A stretch of DNA of 31,445 nucleotides from assembly GCA_029265085.1 (NCBI GenBank), contig JAJUJY010000032.1:1-31445 (forward strand), given 5' to 3'. The DNA comes from Chloroflexota bacterium (GTDB lineage: Bacteria; Chloroflexota; Anaerolineae; Anaerolineales; Anaerolineaceae). A program made the position numbers and the translations under genes. A model generated the notes under the pieces. The model saw nothing but the letters and a program-made list of their open reading frames with translations, was not told the origin of the DNA and searched no databases. Below are positions 1 through 8,282 of this stretch, in pieces; position 1 is the stretch's first letter, and each line of letters opens with the position of its first letter.

Positions 1-938
1 GCCTGGGCCATGAATACCATGGTGAGCATACCAAATACGAATGCCTGAATCAGGCCGATGAAGAATTCGAACATGAATATCAACGAAGGCACAAAGATCG
101 GAACCATCGTACCGACCAGTGCCAACAAGACAAATCCAGCAAACATATTTCCGAACAACCGGAATGCAAACGAGAGCACTTTGGCAAACTCGGAAATCGT
201 TTCCAGCAAGCCTACCGCAAAGTCAATAAAGCCAAAGAACGGCTTTGAGAATAGGGTAGTTACATTGAAGAATTTAAAGAAATATCGCAAACCCTGAGTT
301 TGCACACCGATGACCTGGGTCATTACAACCGAGATCAAAGCCAGAGCCAGGGTGAAGTTCAAGTCGGTAGAAAGCGAACGTACAAATGGGGTCAGCAGAT
401 ACCCTTCCCCTTCATGCGCTTCACCCGCCAGCAAAGTATACCAATTCCCACCCAGGTTCTGAATGGGATGCCCGTGGTCGTAATGGTGCATAATACCAAT
501 CGTCTCAACCCCGGGGATAAGTTTCATCAAGTTTGCAACCAAAACAACCAGCACAATCGTCGCAAACCAGGGGAAGATTTTCTTGGCATACTTTCCCGCC
601 GAGCTCTCAGTCAGGTTATACAATGCCTCGATCAGCGCCTCAATTGCACCAGAAATCCCATGCGGAACCATGTCACCCTTGCGCAGTGCCTGGCGAACCG
701 CAAAAGCGATGCCAATGAGAATCAAATCGGCCAGCAGTAATGCTGGCAGCGTGTTGGCCAGGTAAAAATCACCCAGCGGACCTAAATTAAACAGAGGTTC
801 AAGGATAATATTTTCGGGTGCAACCTGGATGTGCGGTTGAACCGGCGCAAACAGATTGACGGCGAAAATGCTCAAGATGATAAAGAGCAATATCCACCAA
901 CGGTTGACACCCCAACGCCATTTACGAGTTTTTTCCAA
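1..938 (-). CDS. atpB: F0F1 ATP synthase subunit a (partial, 3' end off the window)
   Basis: Subunit a of the membrane F0 sector forms the proton half-channels against the c-ring. The first 312 codons are present and the C-terminus lies beyond base 1. The family signature FRLFGNM is seen, with the essential Arg at residue 260 (E. coli R210 equivalent). At least five hydrophobic segments are visible. A His-rich loop (about residues 150-180, with HHYDHGH) precedes the conserved TDLNFTLALAL stretch. No ATG fits the N-terminus. I chose TTG at 938 because a GGAGG motif lies 6 nt upstream; this start overlaps the end of atpZ by 17 nt, implying translational coupling. The remaining atp genes presumably follow off-window. 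Confidence 0.95.
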   Translation of the reverse strand, partial: MEKTRKWRWGVNRWWILLFIILSIFAVNLFAPVQPHIQVAPENIILEPLFNLGPLGDFYLANTLPALLLADLILIGIAFAVRQALRKGDMVPHGISGAIEALIEALYNLTESSAGKYAKKIFPWFATIVLVVLVANLMKLIPGVETIGIMHHYDHGHPIQNLGGNWYTLLAGEAHEGEGYLLTPFVRSLSTDLNFTLALALISVVMTQVIGVQTQGLRYFFKFFNVTTLFSKPFFGFIDFAVGLLETISEFAKVLSFAFRLFGNMFAGFVLLALVGTMVPIFVPSLIFMFEFFIGLIQAFVFGMLTMVFMAQ

Positions 939-1233
939 GGCCAGCCTCCTCCGCTTCATTTGATTTTGGCCCTGCAGGACCGGTCTTGATCTTAGAAATT
1001 GCTAACCTTACCAAAAAGAACATGGCTCCCAATGAAACCGGGATGCTGGCAACCACCAAACCGATGGTAAACCAGGGTTTTGTTCCCATGCGCGAGTCGA
1101 GCCACAAGCCGCCAAAAACCGCCCCCAAAACGATCACGAGTGTTAAACAACCCACCTGCGCGGCCACACTCGCCAGGGTTAAATTCATCCAATATTGCTT
1201 ACTTTTTTTGTTGCCCGACTCTGGTAAGCTCAT
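922..1233 (-). CDS. atpZ: AtpZ/AtpI-family F0F1 assembly protein
   Basis: This 103-residue protein has two membrane segments (about residues 18-42 and 52-78) separated by the family hallmark GGLWLDSRMGTKPWFTIG. AtpZ/AtpI proteins are small membrane proteins coded at the head of atp operons; they help assemble the c-ring or carry Mg2+/Ca2+, and the exact role differs between organisms. It directly precedes and overlaps atpB, which fits. The ATG at 1233 has no Shine-Dalgarno sequence, but a near-consensus promoter ends 8 nt upstream, so translation may be leaderless. The polar, acidic C-terminal tail overlaps the atpB ribosome binding site. Confidence 0.88.
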   Translation of the reverse strand: MSLPESGNKKSKQYWMNLTLASVAAQVGCLTLVIVLGAVFGGLWLDSRMGTKPWFTIGLVVASIPVSLGAMFFLVRLAISKIKTGPAGPKSNEAEEAGLGKNS

Positions 1234-1241
1234 GTTTAGAA

Positions 1242-1270
1242 ATTATATCAGAAGCAAAAATCAACGTCAA
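1242..1270 (-). promoter_or_regulatory. Sigma70-type promoter of the atp operon, apparently leaderless
   Basis: Minus strand reads TTGACG (1270-1265), 17 nt spacer, TATAAT (1247-1242). The last base of the -10 box is only 8 nt from the atpZ ATG, so initiation 6-8 nt after the box would give an mRNA with a leader of 0-3 nt. The -35 box includes the nuoN stop codon TGA. No Shine-Dalgarno motif precedes atpZ, which agrees with a leaderless start. Readthrough from nuo remains possible because no terminator is visible. Confidence 0.7.
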
Positions 1271-2727
1271 TAAATCCAAATTGACTGTACAGCCGCTTGC
1301 GCCCAACTGTACCATGGACCGAACCAGGTACCCAAAATAACAATCCCCAGGACACAGATCAACAACGCCAGTGCCCAGGGCTGCCCAGCGATTTTTATGG
1401 GCGTTTCATCCTCAGCTGGAAGCAGGTACATTGTTTTTAACACTACCAGGTAGTAGTACAAACCGATAATGGCATTGAAAATACCAACCAATGCCAGCCA
1501 GACCTGTTGGCTCTCAACCGCAGAGGCAAATACCAAAACTTTGGCAAAGAATCCACCAAATGGAGGAATGCCCGCCAGGGATAAGACCGCCACCAACAAG
1601 GCCAGTGCCAATCCAGGCGAGCGGCGGCTCAATCCGGCAAATGCAGACAAATCCGAAGACCCGGTGCGGTTTTCAACAATGGTCACTATACCAAAGGCGG
1701 CCAGGTTGGTTGCCAGATAGGCCATCAGGTAGTAAATTGTGGCGGTATTCCCAAGCTGCGTACCCGAAGCAACACCAATCAGCATATACCCGGCCTGTGC
1801 AATGGAAGAATATGCCAACAGCCGTTTCAAGTTCTTTTGAGCCAGTGCCAGGTAGTTACCAATAAACATACTTGCTGTCGCCAGGACCGCAACCAGCAGA
1901 AGCCAGGTGCCAACCAGGGTCGGAAAAACCACCATCATCACTCGCAGCAGCGCTGCAAATCCGGCTGCCTTTGAGGCCGTAGATAAGAACCCCGCTACCG
2001 GTGAAGGAGAACCCTCATACACATCCGGCGCCCAAAAATGGAACGGAACGGCCGAAATCTTGAATGCAAACCCGACCAGAACAAATACTGCCGCGGTCAA
2101 TACCAACCCCAACGGGACATTGGCAGCTGTAATTGCCGCTGAAAGGGCATAAAGCTGGGTGGTGCCGCTAAAACCATACAACCAGCTAAAGCCAAACAAC
2201 ATTACCGCTGAAGTCATTGCCCCAAAAAGCAAATATTTAATACCAGCTTCTACGGATTTATCATTCCGCAAAATAAAACCGGCCAGCACGTATAGCGGGA
2301 TAGAGGTGGTTTCAATTGCCAGGTACAACATAATCAGGTCAGCGGCCGAAGCCATCAGGCTCATTCCCAATGTGCTGATGAGCAGCATCACATAAAATTC
2401 CCCTTTCAGGCAGACCCCTTCATACCGCATAGAAAATAGCGCAGTAATGGCTGCACCGGTCAGGAAAAGCATCCGGAAAACAAAACCAGCCATATCCAGG
2501 CGCAGCATCCCGCCCCAAATCAAGGTTGGCTCTGCTCCAGGCTGGGCAAAAGCCAGGCTCAGCCCCCCAACCAGCACCAAACCAGCCGCAGTAAACCAGC
2601 CAAGATTGCGGCAGCGCATATCACGCCAGGCCAAATCCAGTACCAACACAATTCCGGCCAGCACCACCAGGCCGATTTCTGGCAAAATTGCCAGCAGCAT
2701 TGTCGTTGTAAATTCCCCGGTTACCAC
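1267..2727 (-). CDS. nuoN: NADH-quinone oxidoreductase subunit N
   Basis: This 486-residue antiporter-like subunit of the complex I membrane arm is one of the proton-pumping modules next to NuoK. Pumping residues are in place: Glu139 in LAIETTSIPLYV (TM5), Lys223 in AFKISAVPFHFWAPD (TM7), Lys253 in STASK (TM8), and a Lys in PPFGGFFAK (TM12). The start is GTG at 2727, placed directly after the TGA of the upstream nuoM with no intervening base; a GGAGG motif lies 7 nt upstream within the nuoM end. It is the last nuo gene of the cluster and its stop codon is part of the atp promoter. Confidence 0.96.
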   Translation of the reverse strand: MVTGEFTTTMLLAILPEIGLVVLAGIVLVLDLAWRDMRCRNLGWFTAAGLVLVGGLSLAFAQPGAEPTLIWGGMLRLDMAGFVFRMLFLTGAAITALFSMRYEGVCLKGEFYVMLLISTLGMSLMASAADLIMLYLAIETTSIPLYVLAGFILRNDKSVEAGIKYLLFGAMTSAVMLFGFSWLYGFSGTTQLYALSAAITAANVPLGLVLTAAVFVLVGFAFKISAVPFHFWAPDVYEGSPSPVAGFLSTASKAAGFAALLRVMMVVFPTLVGTWLLLVAVLATASMFIGNYLALAQKNLKRLLAYSSIAQAGYMLIGVASGTQLGNTATIYYLMAYLATNLAAFGIVTIVENRTGSSDLSAFAGLSRRSPGLALALLVAVLSLAGIPPFGGFFAKVLVFASAVESQQVWLALVGIFNAIIGLYYYLVVLKTMYLLPAEDETPIKIAGQPWALALLICVLGIVILGTWFGPWYSWAQAAVQSIWIY

Positions 2728-4200
2728 TCAGGCACCTCCCAGGAGAACGAGGATGTAATTCACCCCTGATAAAATCATCGGTTCCAGTAAAGCCGGGAAC
2801 CATCCAATTGCGATCATGATCAAAGACAATAGCCCAATGACCAATTTATCTTTCCTTGTTACGTCACCAACTTGGTCTACCAGGGCTGGCGGTAATTCGC
2901 CAAAAAACACTTTGCGCACAACCAGCAAAATATAGGCTGCTGTAATCAGAACACCCAAAATAGCAATCACCGCAACTACAGGCGCAACTTTCCAAACACC
3001 CATAAAGATGGGGAACTCAGCGATAAATCCGGAAAATCCCGGCATACCCATCGAGACCAAACCACCAACAATAAAGCCAACCGCTGCCCAGGGCATCTTC
3101 TTGAATAACCCGCCTAACTCAGCAATATTGCGAGTATGTGCACGGTCATACACCATGCCGACCACAGCAAAGAATAGAGCCGTCATTGCACCGTGCGAGA
3201 ACATTTGCAAACCTGCGCCAAGCAGACCCTCACGGTTGAGAGAGGCAAAACCAATCATCACCAGCCCCATATGCGAAACTGATGAGAAGCCGATGACATA
3301 TTTGAAATCTGTCTGGATCAACGCAATAAAAGCACCATACACAACATTGATCGTTGCCAACACCAGGATCAGCCAGGACCAATGCTGGGCACCTTCCGGA
3401 AGAAGCATGATGCCTACACGCAGCGCCGCAAAGGCGCCTACCTTCATTTCAACCCCTGCCAGCAGCATGGAGATAGCCGTTGGGGCAGCAACATGACCAT
3501 CCGGCGCCCAACTATGAAAGGGGAATATGCCACCCAGGATCGCAAATCCGAGGAACACGAAGGGGAACCACAATCGCTGGAACTCCATACCAAATCCAGC
3601 TTTTTCCAGAGCGAGCATGTCAAAGGTATGCAGCCCTGAACCAAAATAAATTGCCAGTGCGCCAACCAACGCAATCACCGACCCAATAAACAGGTACAGG
3701 GTCAATTTCATGCCGCCATATTCTCGCGTTTTGGGCGACCCCCAAACTACAATCATGAGGTATTTGGGGAATACGGCCAGTTCAAAGAAGAAAAACAGCA
3801 TGAACAGATCCAGGGATGCAAATACACCAAAAACGCTTGCACCCAGGAACATCAGGAAGGAATAAAATTCACGAATCCGATCTTCTACCCGCCAGGAAAC
3901 CAGCACACCGGCAAACACCACCAAACCGGAGAGCAGCACCAACGGCAGGCTGATTCCATCCACGCCGACATAGTAGGAAATGCCTAAAGCGGGCAGCCAG
4001 GGCAGCCTTTCAACAAACTGGTAGCCTGCCACTTCCAGGTCATAACTGACATAAGCAATGACCGACAGCAGCAGCCCCAGGCTGGCAGCCCCCAGCGCAA
4101 TTCCGCGCACCCAATCCTTACGTTCGGCAGGGATTAACAGGATTACCAGACCGGCAATCAATGGAGTGAAGATGAGAACGCTCAAAATTGGAAACGGCAT
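2728..4200 (-). CDS. nuoM: NADH-quinone oxidoreductase subunit M, divergent second copy lacking the TM7 lysine
   Basis: This 490-residue NuoM/antiporter-family protein is the second of two adjacent NuoM genes. Seen: TM5 Glu140 (FFFFELAVFPKYL), TM8 Lys253 (AGVEMKVGAF) and TM12 Glu (GFIAEF). The TM7 motif that in NuoM proteins reads FAIKxPxxPFHxWLPDAH is here FAILGGIFPFHSWAPDGH, so the pumping Lys is Leu222 (codon 3535-3537). There is also a Lys146 in TM5 where the other copy has Met. Known: TM7 Lys is central to proton translocation in NuoL, NuoM and NuoN. Inferred: this is a modified or extra antiporter module. ATG at 4200 has a GAGG motif 6 nt upstream. The two NuoM proteins differ clearly, so this is an old duplication. 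Confidence 0.92.
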   Translation of the reverse strand: MPFPILSVLIFTPLIAGLVILLIPAERKDWVRGIALGAASLGLLLSVIAYVSYDLEVAGYQFVERLPWLPALGISYYVGVDGISLPLVLLSGLVVFAGVLVSWRVEDRIREFYSFLMFLGASVFGVFASLDLFMLFFFFELAVFPKYLMIVVWGSPKTREYGGMKLTLYLFIGSVIALVGALAIYFGSGLHTFDMLALEKAGFGMEFQRLWFPFVFLGFAILGGIFPFHSWAPDGHVAAPTAISMLLAGVEMKVGAFAALRVGIMLLPEGAQHWSWLILVLATINVVYGAFIALIQTDFKYVIGFSSVSHMGLVMIGFASLNREGLLGAGLQMFSHGAMTALFFAVVGMVYDRAHTRNIAELGGLFKKMPWAAVGFIVGGLVSMGMPGFSGFIAEFPIFMGVWKVAPVVAVIAILGVLITAAYILLVVRKVFFGELPPALVDQVGDVTRKDKLVIGLLSLIMIAIGWFPALLEPMILSGVNYILVLLGGA

Positions 4201-4210
4201 CCTGCACCTC

Positions 4211-5752
4211 TTAGAATAAAAATGCTACAGCCTGATTGATCACGCCCAGAAGCCAGCCAGGCCAGACGCCAATCCACAGGATCATGATCATTAACGGTGC
4301 CATCACCAGCACTTCACGCACCGTCAAATCACCCAAATGCCCAGCCCATTTCATGTTTAATGGGCCATGCAGCACCAACCGCAGCGCTTTGAGAATATAT
4401 GCGCCGGTAAAGAACAAGCCAATCATGCTGAGTGCAGTTGCCAGGGTAAAAATCGGCCAGACACCCCGCACCACCAGGAACTCTGAAACAAAACCGTTCA
4501 AACCGGGCAGCCCTAGCGAAGCCATTGCGGTAAAGATCAGCACCGTGCCATAGACGGGCACAATCGCAAATAACCCACCAAAATCCTTGAGATCGCGAGT
4601 GTGAGTCCGTTCATAAATTGCCCCAACCAGGAAGAACATGCCCGCTGAGGACAAACCGTGGTTGAACATTTGCAACACAGCCCCATTCAAAGCGATGTTG
4701 GAACTGAGGGAAAGATCTCCGGAAGTGGTTTTCCAGGTATAAGCCGCCGCGGCCACACCCAGGATCACAAACCCCATATGATTGATGGAAGAGTACGCCA
4801 CCAGCCGTTTGAAATCATTTTGCGCCAACGCGCCCAACGCGCCAAAGATAATCGCTGCCACAGCTAAGCCGGCCAGGATGATTGAAAAACGCTGTGCCTC
4901 CACCGGGAAGAGCGGTAAAACCAGGCGCAAGAAACCATACGCGCCCAGCTTGAGCAGCACACCCGCCAGGATCATCGAGCCGGCGGTTGGTGCTTCGGTA
5001 TGCGCATCCGGCAGCCAGGTATGGAAAGGCCAGACCGGCACTTTGATTGCAAAAGCCACCACAAAAGCCCAAAACGCAATCGCCTTGACCGTGGAAAGTT
5101 CTAACCCTAGCGGCAAATCCAATTTCACCAGGTTGGGCCAGATTTGCACCAACTGCGGGATATCGAACGTACCGGAGGTCAATCCAATCAATTGGATCGC
5201 CAGCAGCAGCCCCAAAGAACCACCGATGGTATAGAGCATGAATTTCAAAGCCGCGTAATTGCGGTTTGCTCCGCCCCATTGGCTGATCAGGAAGTACATT
5301 GGCACCAGCCCAATCTCCCAAAACACGAAGAAGAGCAGCAGGTCCAGCACCATGAAGACCCCCAGCATGCCCGTTTCCAGCAGCAGGAAGAGGATCATAT
5401 ACGCCTTCACCCGTTCCTGGATGCTGAACGAAGCCAACAAGGCTAGCGGGGTCAGCAGTGTGGTCAGCAGCACCATCGGCAGAGAAATGCCGTCAACCCC
5501 CAGGTGGTAGGTTGAGTTCAGGGCTGCATACCAGGTAACCTGTTCCTCGAACTGGAAAGGACTCAATGGATCAGGGGTTGGGGAAAAACGGAACCACAAC
5601 ACCAGGGTAAGCACAAAAGAGATTAACGATGCGCCTACCGCAAACCAACGGATCAATTGAACCCGTCTGGCAGGCAGGAACAAAGTAATCAGGGCTGCCG
5701 CCGTTGGGGTAAACAATATGATTGAAAGCAGGTGATTGTTGATGAAATCCAT
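4211..5752 (-). CDS. nuoM: NADH-quinone oxidoreductase subunit M, canonical copy
   Basis: This 513-residue proton-pumping antiporter-like subunit of complex I has all key residues: Glu146 in FWEIGLVPMYFLI (TM5), Lys237 in FAIKVPVWPFHTWLPDAH (TM7), Lys268 in AGVLLKLGAYGFLR (TM8), and Glu in GFVSEF (TM12). The central region NDFKRLVAYSSINHMGFV is also typical. It follows nuoL by 12 nt and precedes the divergent nuoM by 10 nt. ATG at 5752 has an AAGGAG motif upstream. Of the two NuoM proteins here, this one best matches the standard subunit. Confidence 0.95.
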   Translation of the reverse strand: MDFINNHLLSIILFTPTAAALITLFLPARRVQLIRWFAVGASLISFVLTLVLWFRFSPTPDPLSPFQFEEQVTWYAALNSTYHLGVDGISLPMVLLTTLLTPLALLASFSIQERVKAYMILFLLLETGMLGVFMVLDLLLFFVFWEIGLVPMYFLISQWGGANRNYAALKFMLYTIGGSLGLLLAIQLIGLTSGTFDIPQLVQIWPNLVKLDLPLGLELSTVKAIAFWAFVVAFAIKVPVWPFHTWLPDAHTEAPTAGSMILAGVLLKLGAYGFLRLVLPLFPVEAQRFSIILAGLAVAAIIFGALGALAQNDFKRLVAYSSINHMGFVILGVAAAAYTWKTTSGDLSLSSNIALNGAVLQMFNHGLSSAGMFFLVGAIYERTHTRDLKDFGGLFAIVPVYGTVLIFTAMASLGLPGLNGFVSEFLVVRGVWPIFTLATALSMIGLFFTGAYILKALRLVLHGPLNMKWAGHLGDLTVREVLVMAPLMIMILWIGVWPGWLLGVINQAVAFLF

Positions 5753-5764
5753 CCCTTGCTCTCC

Positions 5765-7939
5765 TTAGATCATCACAACAAGATAATAAAAGACCAGGCC
5801 AAAAACCACCAAAATGGCAATGGCGATCACCATATACTGCTGCACACGTCCAGTTTGCAGCGTGCGCAAGAAAGCGCCCAATCCACGAGTTCCTTCAGCC
5901 GCCGAGTCGCCTGCCCCGTTGACCACCGGCAGGTCAATCACATTCCGCAGGAATCGCCCCATCAACAACCCAAAGCGGCCGATCCCATGTAAGATGCCAT
6001 CCAGCAAACCGCGGTCGATCCATTTGTAAGAGACGTTTTCAGCAATCCAAACCGCCGGACGGATGAAAGCCCATTGGTAAAACTCATCGACATAATATTT
6101 ATTTTTCAGCAGGGAATACAGCGGACCAAGCGGTTTTTGCAGCAGATCGACCTTTGTGTCTTTTGCATTCCGGTACACCAGCCAGCCAAGCAGCAGTCCG
6201 CCTAAGGCCACCACCAGCGAGGTAATCAACGGCACGGGGCTATGGTGCCCAGCTTCGGCTGCACCATGCTCAAAATGAAGCATGCTGCCGACAAATTCCT
6301 CAAACCAGTTGGGAATTAAACCGCCTATTACTGGAAAACTTTTAGGAATACCAACCCAACCTGCCGTTACCGCAAAGAACGCCAACACAGCCAGCGGCAA
6401 GGTCATGACAGGTTTGTTCTCATGCGCATGTTCGGCTGCTTTCGTGCGCGGCTTTCCCAAAAAGACCAGCGTAATCTGGCGCATGGTGTAGAACGCCGTC
6501 AGCAGCGCAGAAATCGCCAGGGTAACAAAAACTGCTGTATGTCCCCCGTTAAACGCACCGGCAAGAATCTCATCTTTCGACCAGAAACCAGCTGTCACCA
6601 GCGGAAAACCCGAAAGCGCCAGCCCGCCCAACAGGAAAGTCCAGAAAGTAAGCGGCATTTTCTTGCGCAGACCGCCCATATTTAACATATCCTGCGGATC
6701 AATATGATCGCCGGTATGCATTGCACCGTGCTCTACACCGTGAATGATCGACCCTGACCCAAGGAATAACAATGCCTTGAAGAAAGCATGAGTCACCAGA
6801 TGGAAGGCGGCTGCCACATAGGCACCCACACCCAAAGCAGCAATCATATAGCCCAATTGCGAGATGGTGGAATACGCCAGCACCCGCTTGACATCATTTT
6901 GGGCTACGGCAATGGTTGCCGCAAACAGCGCAGTAAACGCGCCAATGAACCCCATAACAACCATTGGCGTGGTAATTGGATCACCGGGCACCCACCCTGC
7001 TGAGAGCAGCGGGAAGAATCGCACCATCAGGTAAACACCGGCCGATACCATCGTTGCCGCATGGATCATCGCCGAAACGGGAGTCGGGCCTTCCATCGCG
7101 TCCGGTAACCAGACATGCAGCGGGAATTGAGCCGATTTGCCAATTGTTCCGGCAAAAAGCAGTAAGCCAATCAAACCAGCCCAGGAAAGTCCAAACACTG
7201 GAGATTGTGCTTCGGCGAGCATTTCCAAAACTGTCGGATTGGAAAGGATCGCCTGGTAATTCAATGTACCGGTTAAGAAATACAGCGCGGCAAGCCCCAG
7301 CAGCATCAGCACATCGCCCACACGGGTGGTTAAAAAGGCCTTCACCGCGGCATTGCGTGCCGATTCCTTCCCATACCAGAAGCCAATCAACATATACGAA
7401 CATAAACCCATGATCTCCCAACCAACAAACAGAGTCAGCAAGTTATCACTAACTACCAGGAGATACATCGCAAAGGCAAACAGTGAAATCAACGCGAAAA
7501 AGCGTGAGTACATCGGTTCTACCGATGGTTCCATGTGATGGCCGTGCTCCACGCCCTTAGGCGGCAGCCCCGGACGATCTTCTTTTCCAGCTGGCTGTCC
7601 ATAATTGTGATAGCCCACGCTGTAAATAAAGATCATCAGGATGGTCCAGGCGACAAAGAACAGCGTCACTGCGCTGAGTGGATCCACCTGAACGCCAATT
7701 TGCAGCCAGCGGTCACCGGTTGGCAGCCAATTGATCATCCCAGAAAATGGATGTTCACTTAATCCTTCCGTACCCACAGCACGGAAAAAGATCACCATCC
7801 CAGCCAGCCAGGATAAAGCAGCCGCCCCGATCGCAATCCAGTGGCTGAGTCCCTTGCGTGGATTGGTAAACAAAACAATTGCAAAAAATGCCAGGAGCGG
7901 CGGCAGGGGAATGAGCCAGATAAGAGTTTCAGTCGTCAT
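5765..7939 (-). CDS. nuoL: NADH-quinone oxidoreductase subunit L, with extended C-terminal lateral helix
   Basis: This 724-residue protein is about 110 longer than E. coli NuoL (613). It is the distal proton-pumping module, whose C-terminal helix runs along the membrane arm. Pumping residues are seen: Glu175 (GWEIMGLCSY), Asp209 (TRVGDVL), Lys268 (GKSAQFPLHVWLPDAM) and Lys455 (TAGFWSKDEIL). Extra length comes from a His-rich loop at about 115-148, loops near 398-420, and the C-terminus. The stretch from YVDEF (616) to QTGRVQQY (702) is 87 residues, roughly 27-33 more than I recall for canonical NuoL. That extra length, with a second NuoM next door, suggests a longer membrane arm. ATG at 7939 follows a GAGGTG motif. 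Confidence 0.96.
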   Translation of the reverse strand: MTTETLIWLIPLPPLLAFFAIVLFTNPRKGLSHWIAIGAAALSWLAGMVIFFRAVGTEGLSEHPFSGMINWLPTGDRWLQIGVQVDPLSAVTLFFVAWTILMIFIYSVGYHNYGQPAGKEDRPGLPPKGVEHGHHMEPSVEPMYSRFFALISLFAFAMYLLVVSDNLLTLFVGWEIMGLCSYMLIGFWYGKESARNAAVKAFLTTRVGDVLMLLGLAALYFLTGTLNYQAILSNPTVLEMLAEAQSPVFGLSWAGLIGLLLFAGTIGKSAQFPLHVWLPDAMEGPTPVSAMIHAATMVSAGVYLMVRFFPLLSAGWVPGDPITTPMVVMGFIGAFTALFAATIAVAQNDVKRVLAYSTISQLGYMIAALGVGAYVAAAFHLVTHAFFKALLFLGSGSIIHGVEHGAMHTGDHIDPQDMLNMGGLRKKMPLTFWTFLLGGLALSGFPLVTAGFWSKDEILAGAFNGGHTAVFVTLAISALLTAFYTMRQITLVFLGKPRTKAAEHAHENKPVMTLPLAVLAFFAVTAGWVGIPKSFPVIGGLIPNWFEEFVGSMLHFEHGAAEAGHHSPVPLITSLVVALGGLLLGWLVYRNAKDTKVDLLQKPLGPLYSLLKNKYYVDEFYQWAFIRPAVWIAENVSYKWIDRGLLDGILHGIGRFGLLMGRFLRNVIDLPVVNGAGDSAAEGTRGLGAFLRTLQTGRVQQYMVIAIAILVVFGLVFYYLVVMI

Positions 7940-7961
7940 AGCACCTCGCAGCCAGAATGGT

Positions 7962-8282
7962 TTAGCCCTTCAGCAGATTCATCTCTTCCACAACCACCGT
8001 ATTCTTACGGCGGTAGGCCGAGATGATCAACGCCAGGCCTACGGCAGTTTCAGCCGCCGCGACAATAAAAACAATCGCCACAAAAGCCAACCCGGTCAGA
8101 TGAGGTGTGCCCTGTGTCTGACTGAAATAATGCCAGAACGCCAGTAAATTGATATTGACTGCATTCAACATCAATTCGACCCCCATCAAAATTCCAACTG
8201 CATTTTTTCGAGCCAAGACGCCAAACAGCCCAATACTAAACAGGGCAGCGGCCAGGATCAAATACCACGACAAAGGAATCAT
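7962..8282 (-). CDS. nuoK: NADH-quinone oxidoreductase subunit K
   Basis: This 106-residue subunit with three TM helices couples the quinone site to the antiporter modules. Both conserved membrane glutamates are visible: Glu36 in GVELMLNAVNIN and Glu78 in AAAETAVGLAL (E. coli E36 and E72). Length is normal for the family. Its start overlaps the end of nuoJ by 4 nt (ATGA arrangement), so the two are translationally coupled. nuoL follows after 22 nt. Confidence 0.97.
   Translation of the reverse strand: MIPLSWYLILAAALFSIGLFGVLARKNAVGILMGVELMLNAVNINLLAFWHYFSQTQGTPHLTGLAFVAIVFIVAAAETAVGLALIISAYRRKNTVVVEEMNLLKG

Noticed and set aside
300..765. Plus-strand open frames over atpB
   Set aside because: They are antisense to clear AtpB coding sequence, with no domain or ribosome site.
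4815..5321. 168-codon minus frame inside nuoM
   Set aside because: It is an out-of-frame shadow of the canonical nuoM, which carries all the family motifs.
2728..5752. Two adjacent nuoM genes as an assembly or recent-duplication artefact
   Set aside because: The two proteins differ throughout, including at key motifs, and share only family-level similarity, so neither a repeat collapse nor a recent duplication explains them.
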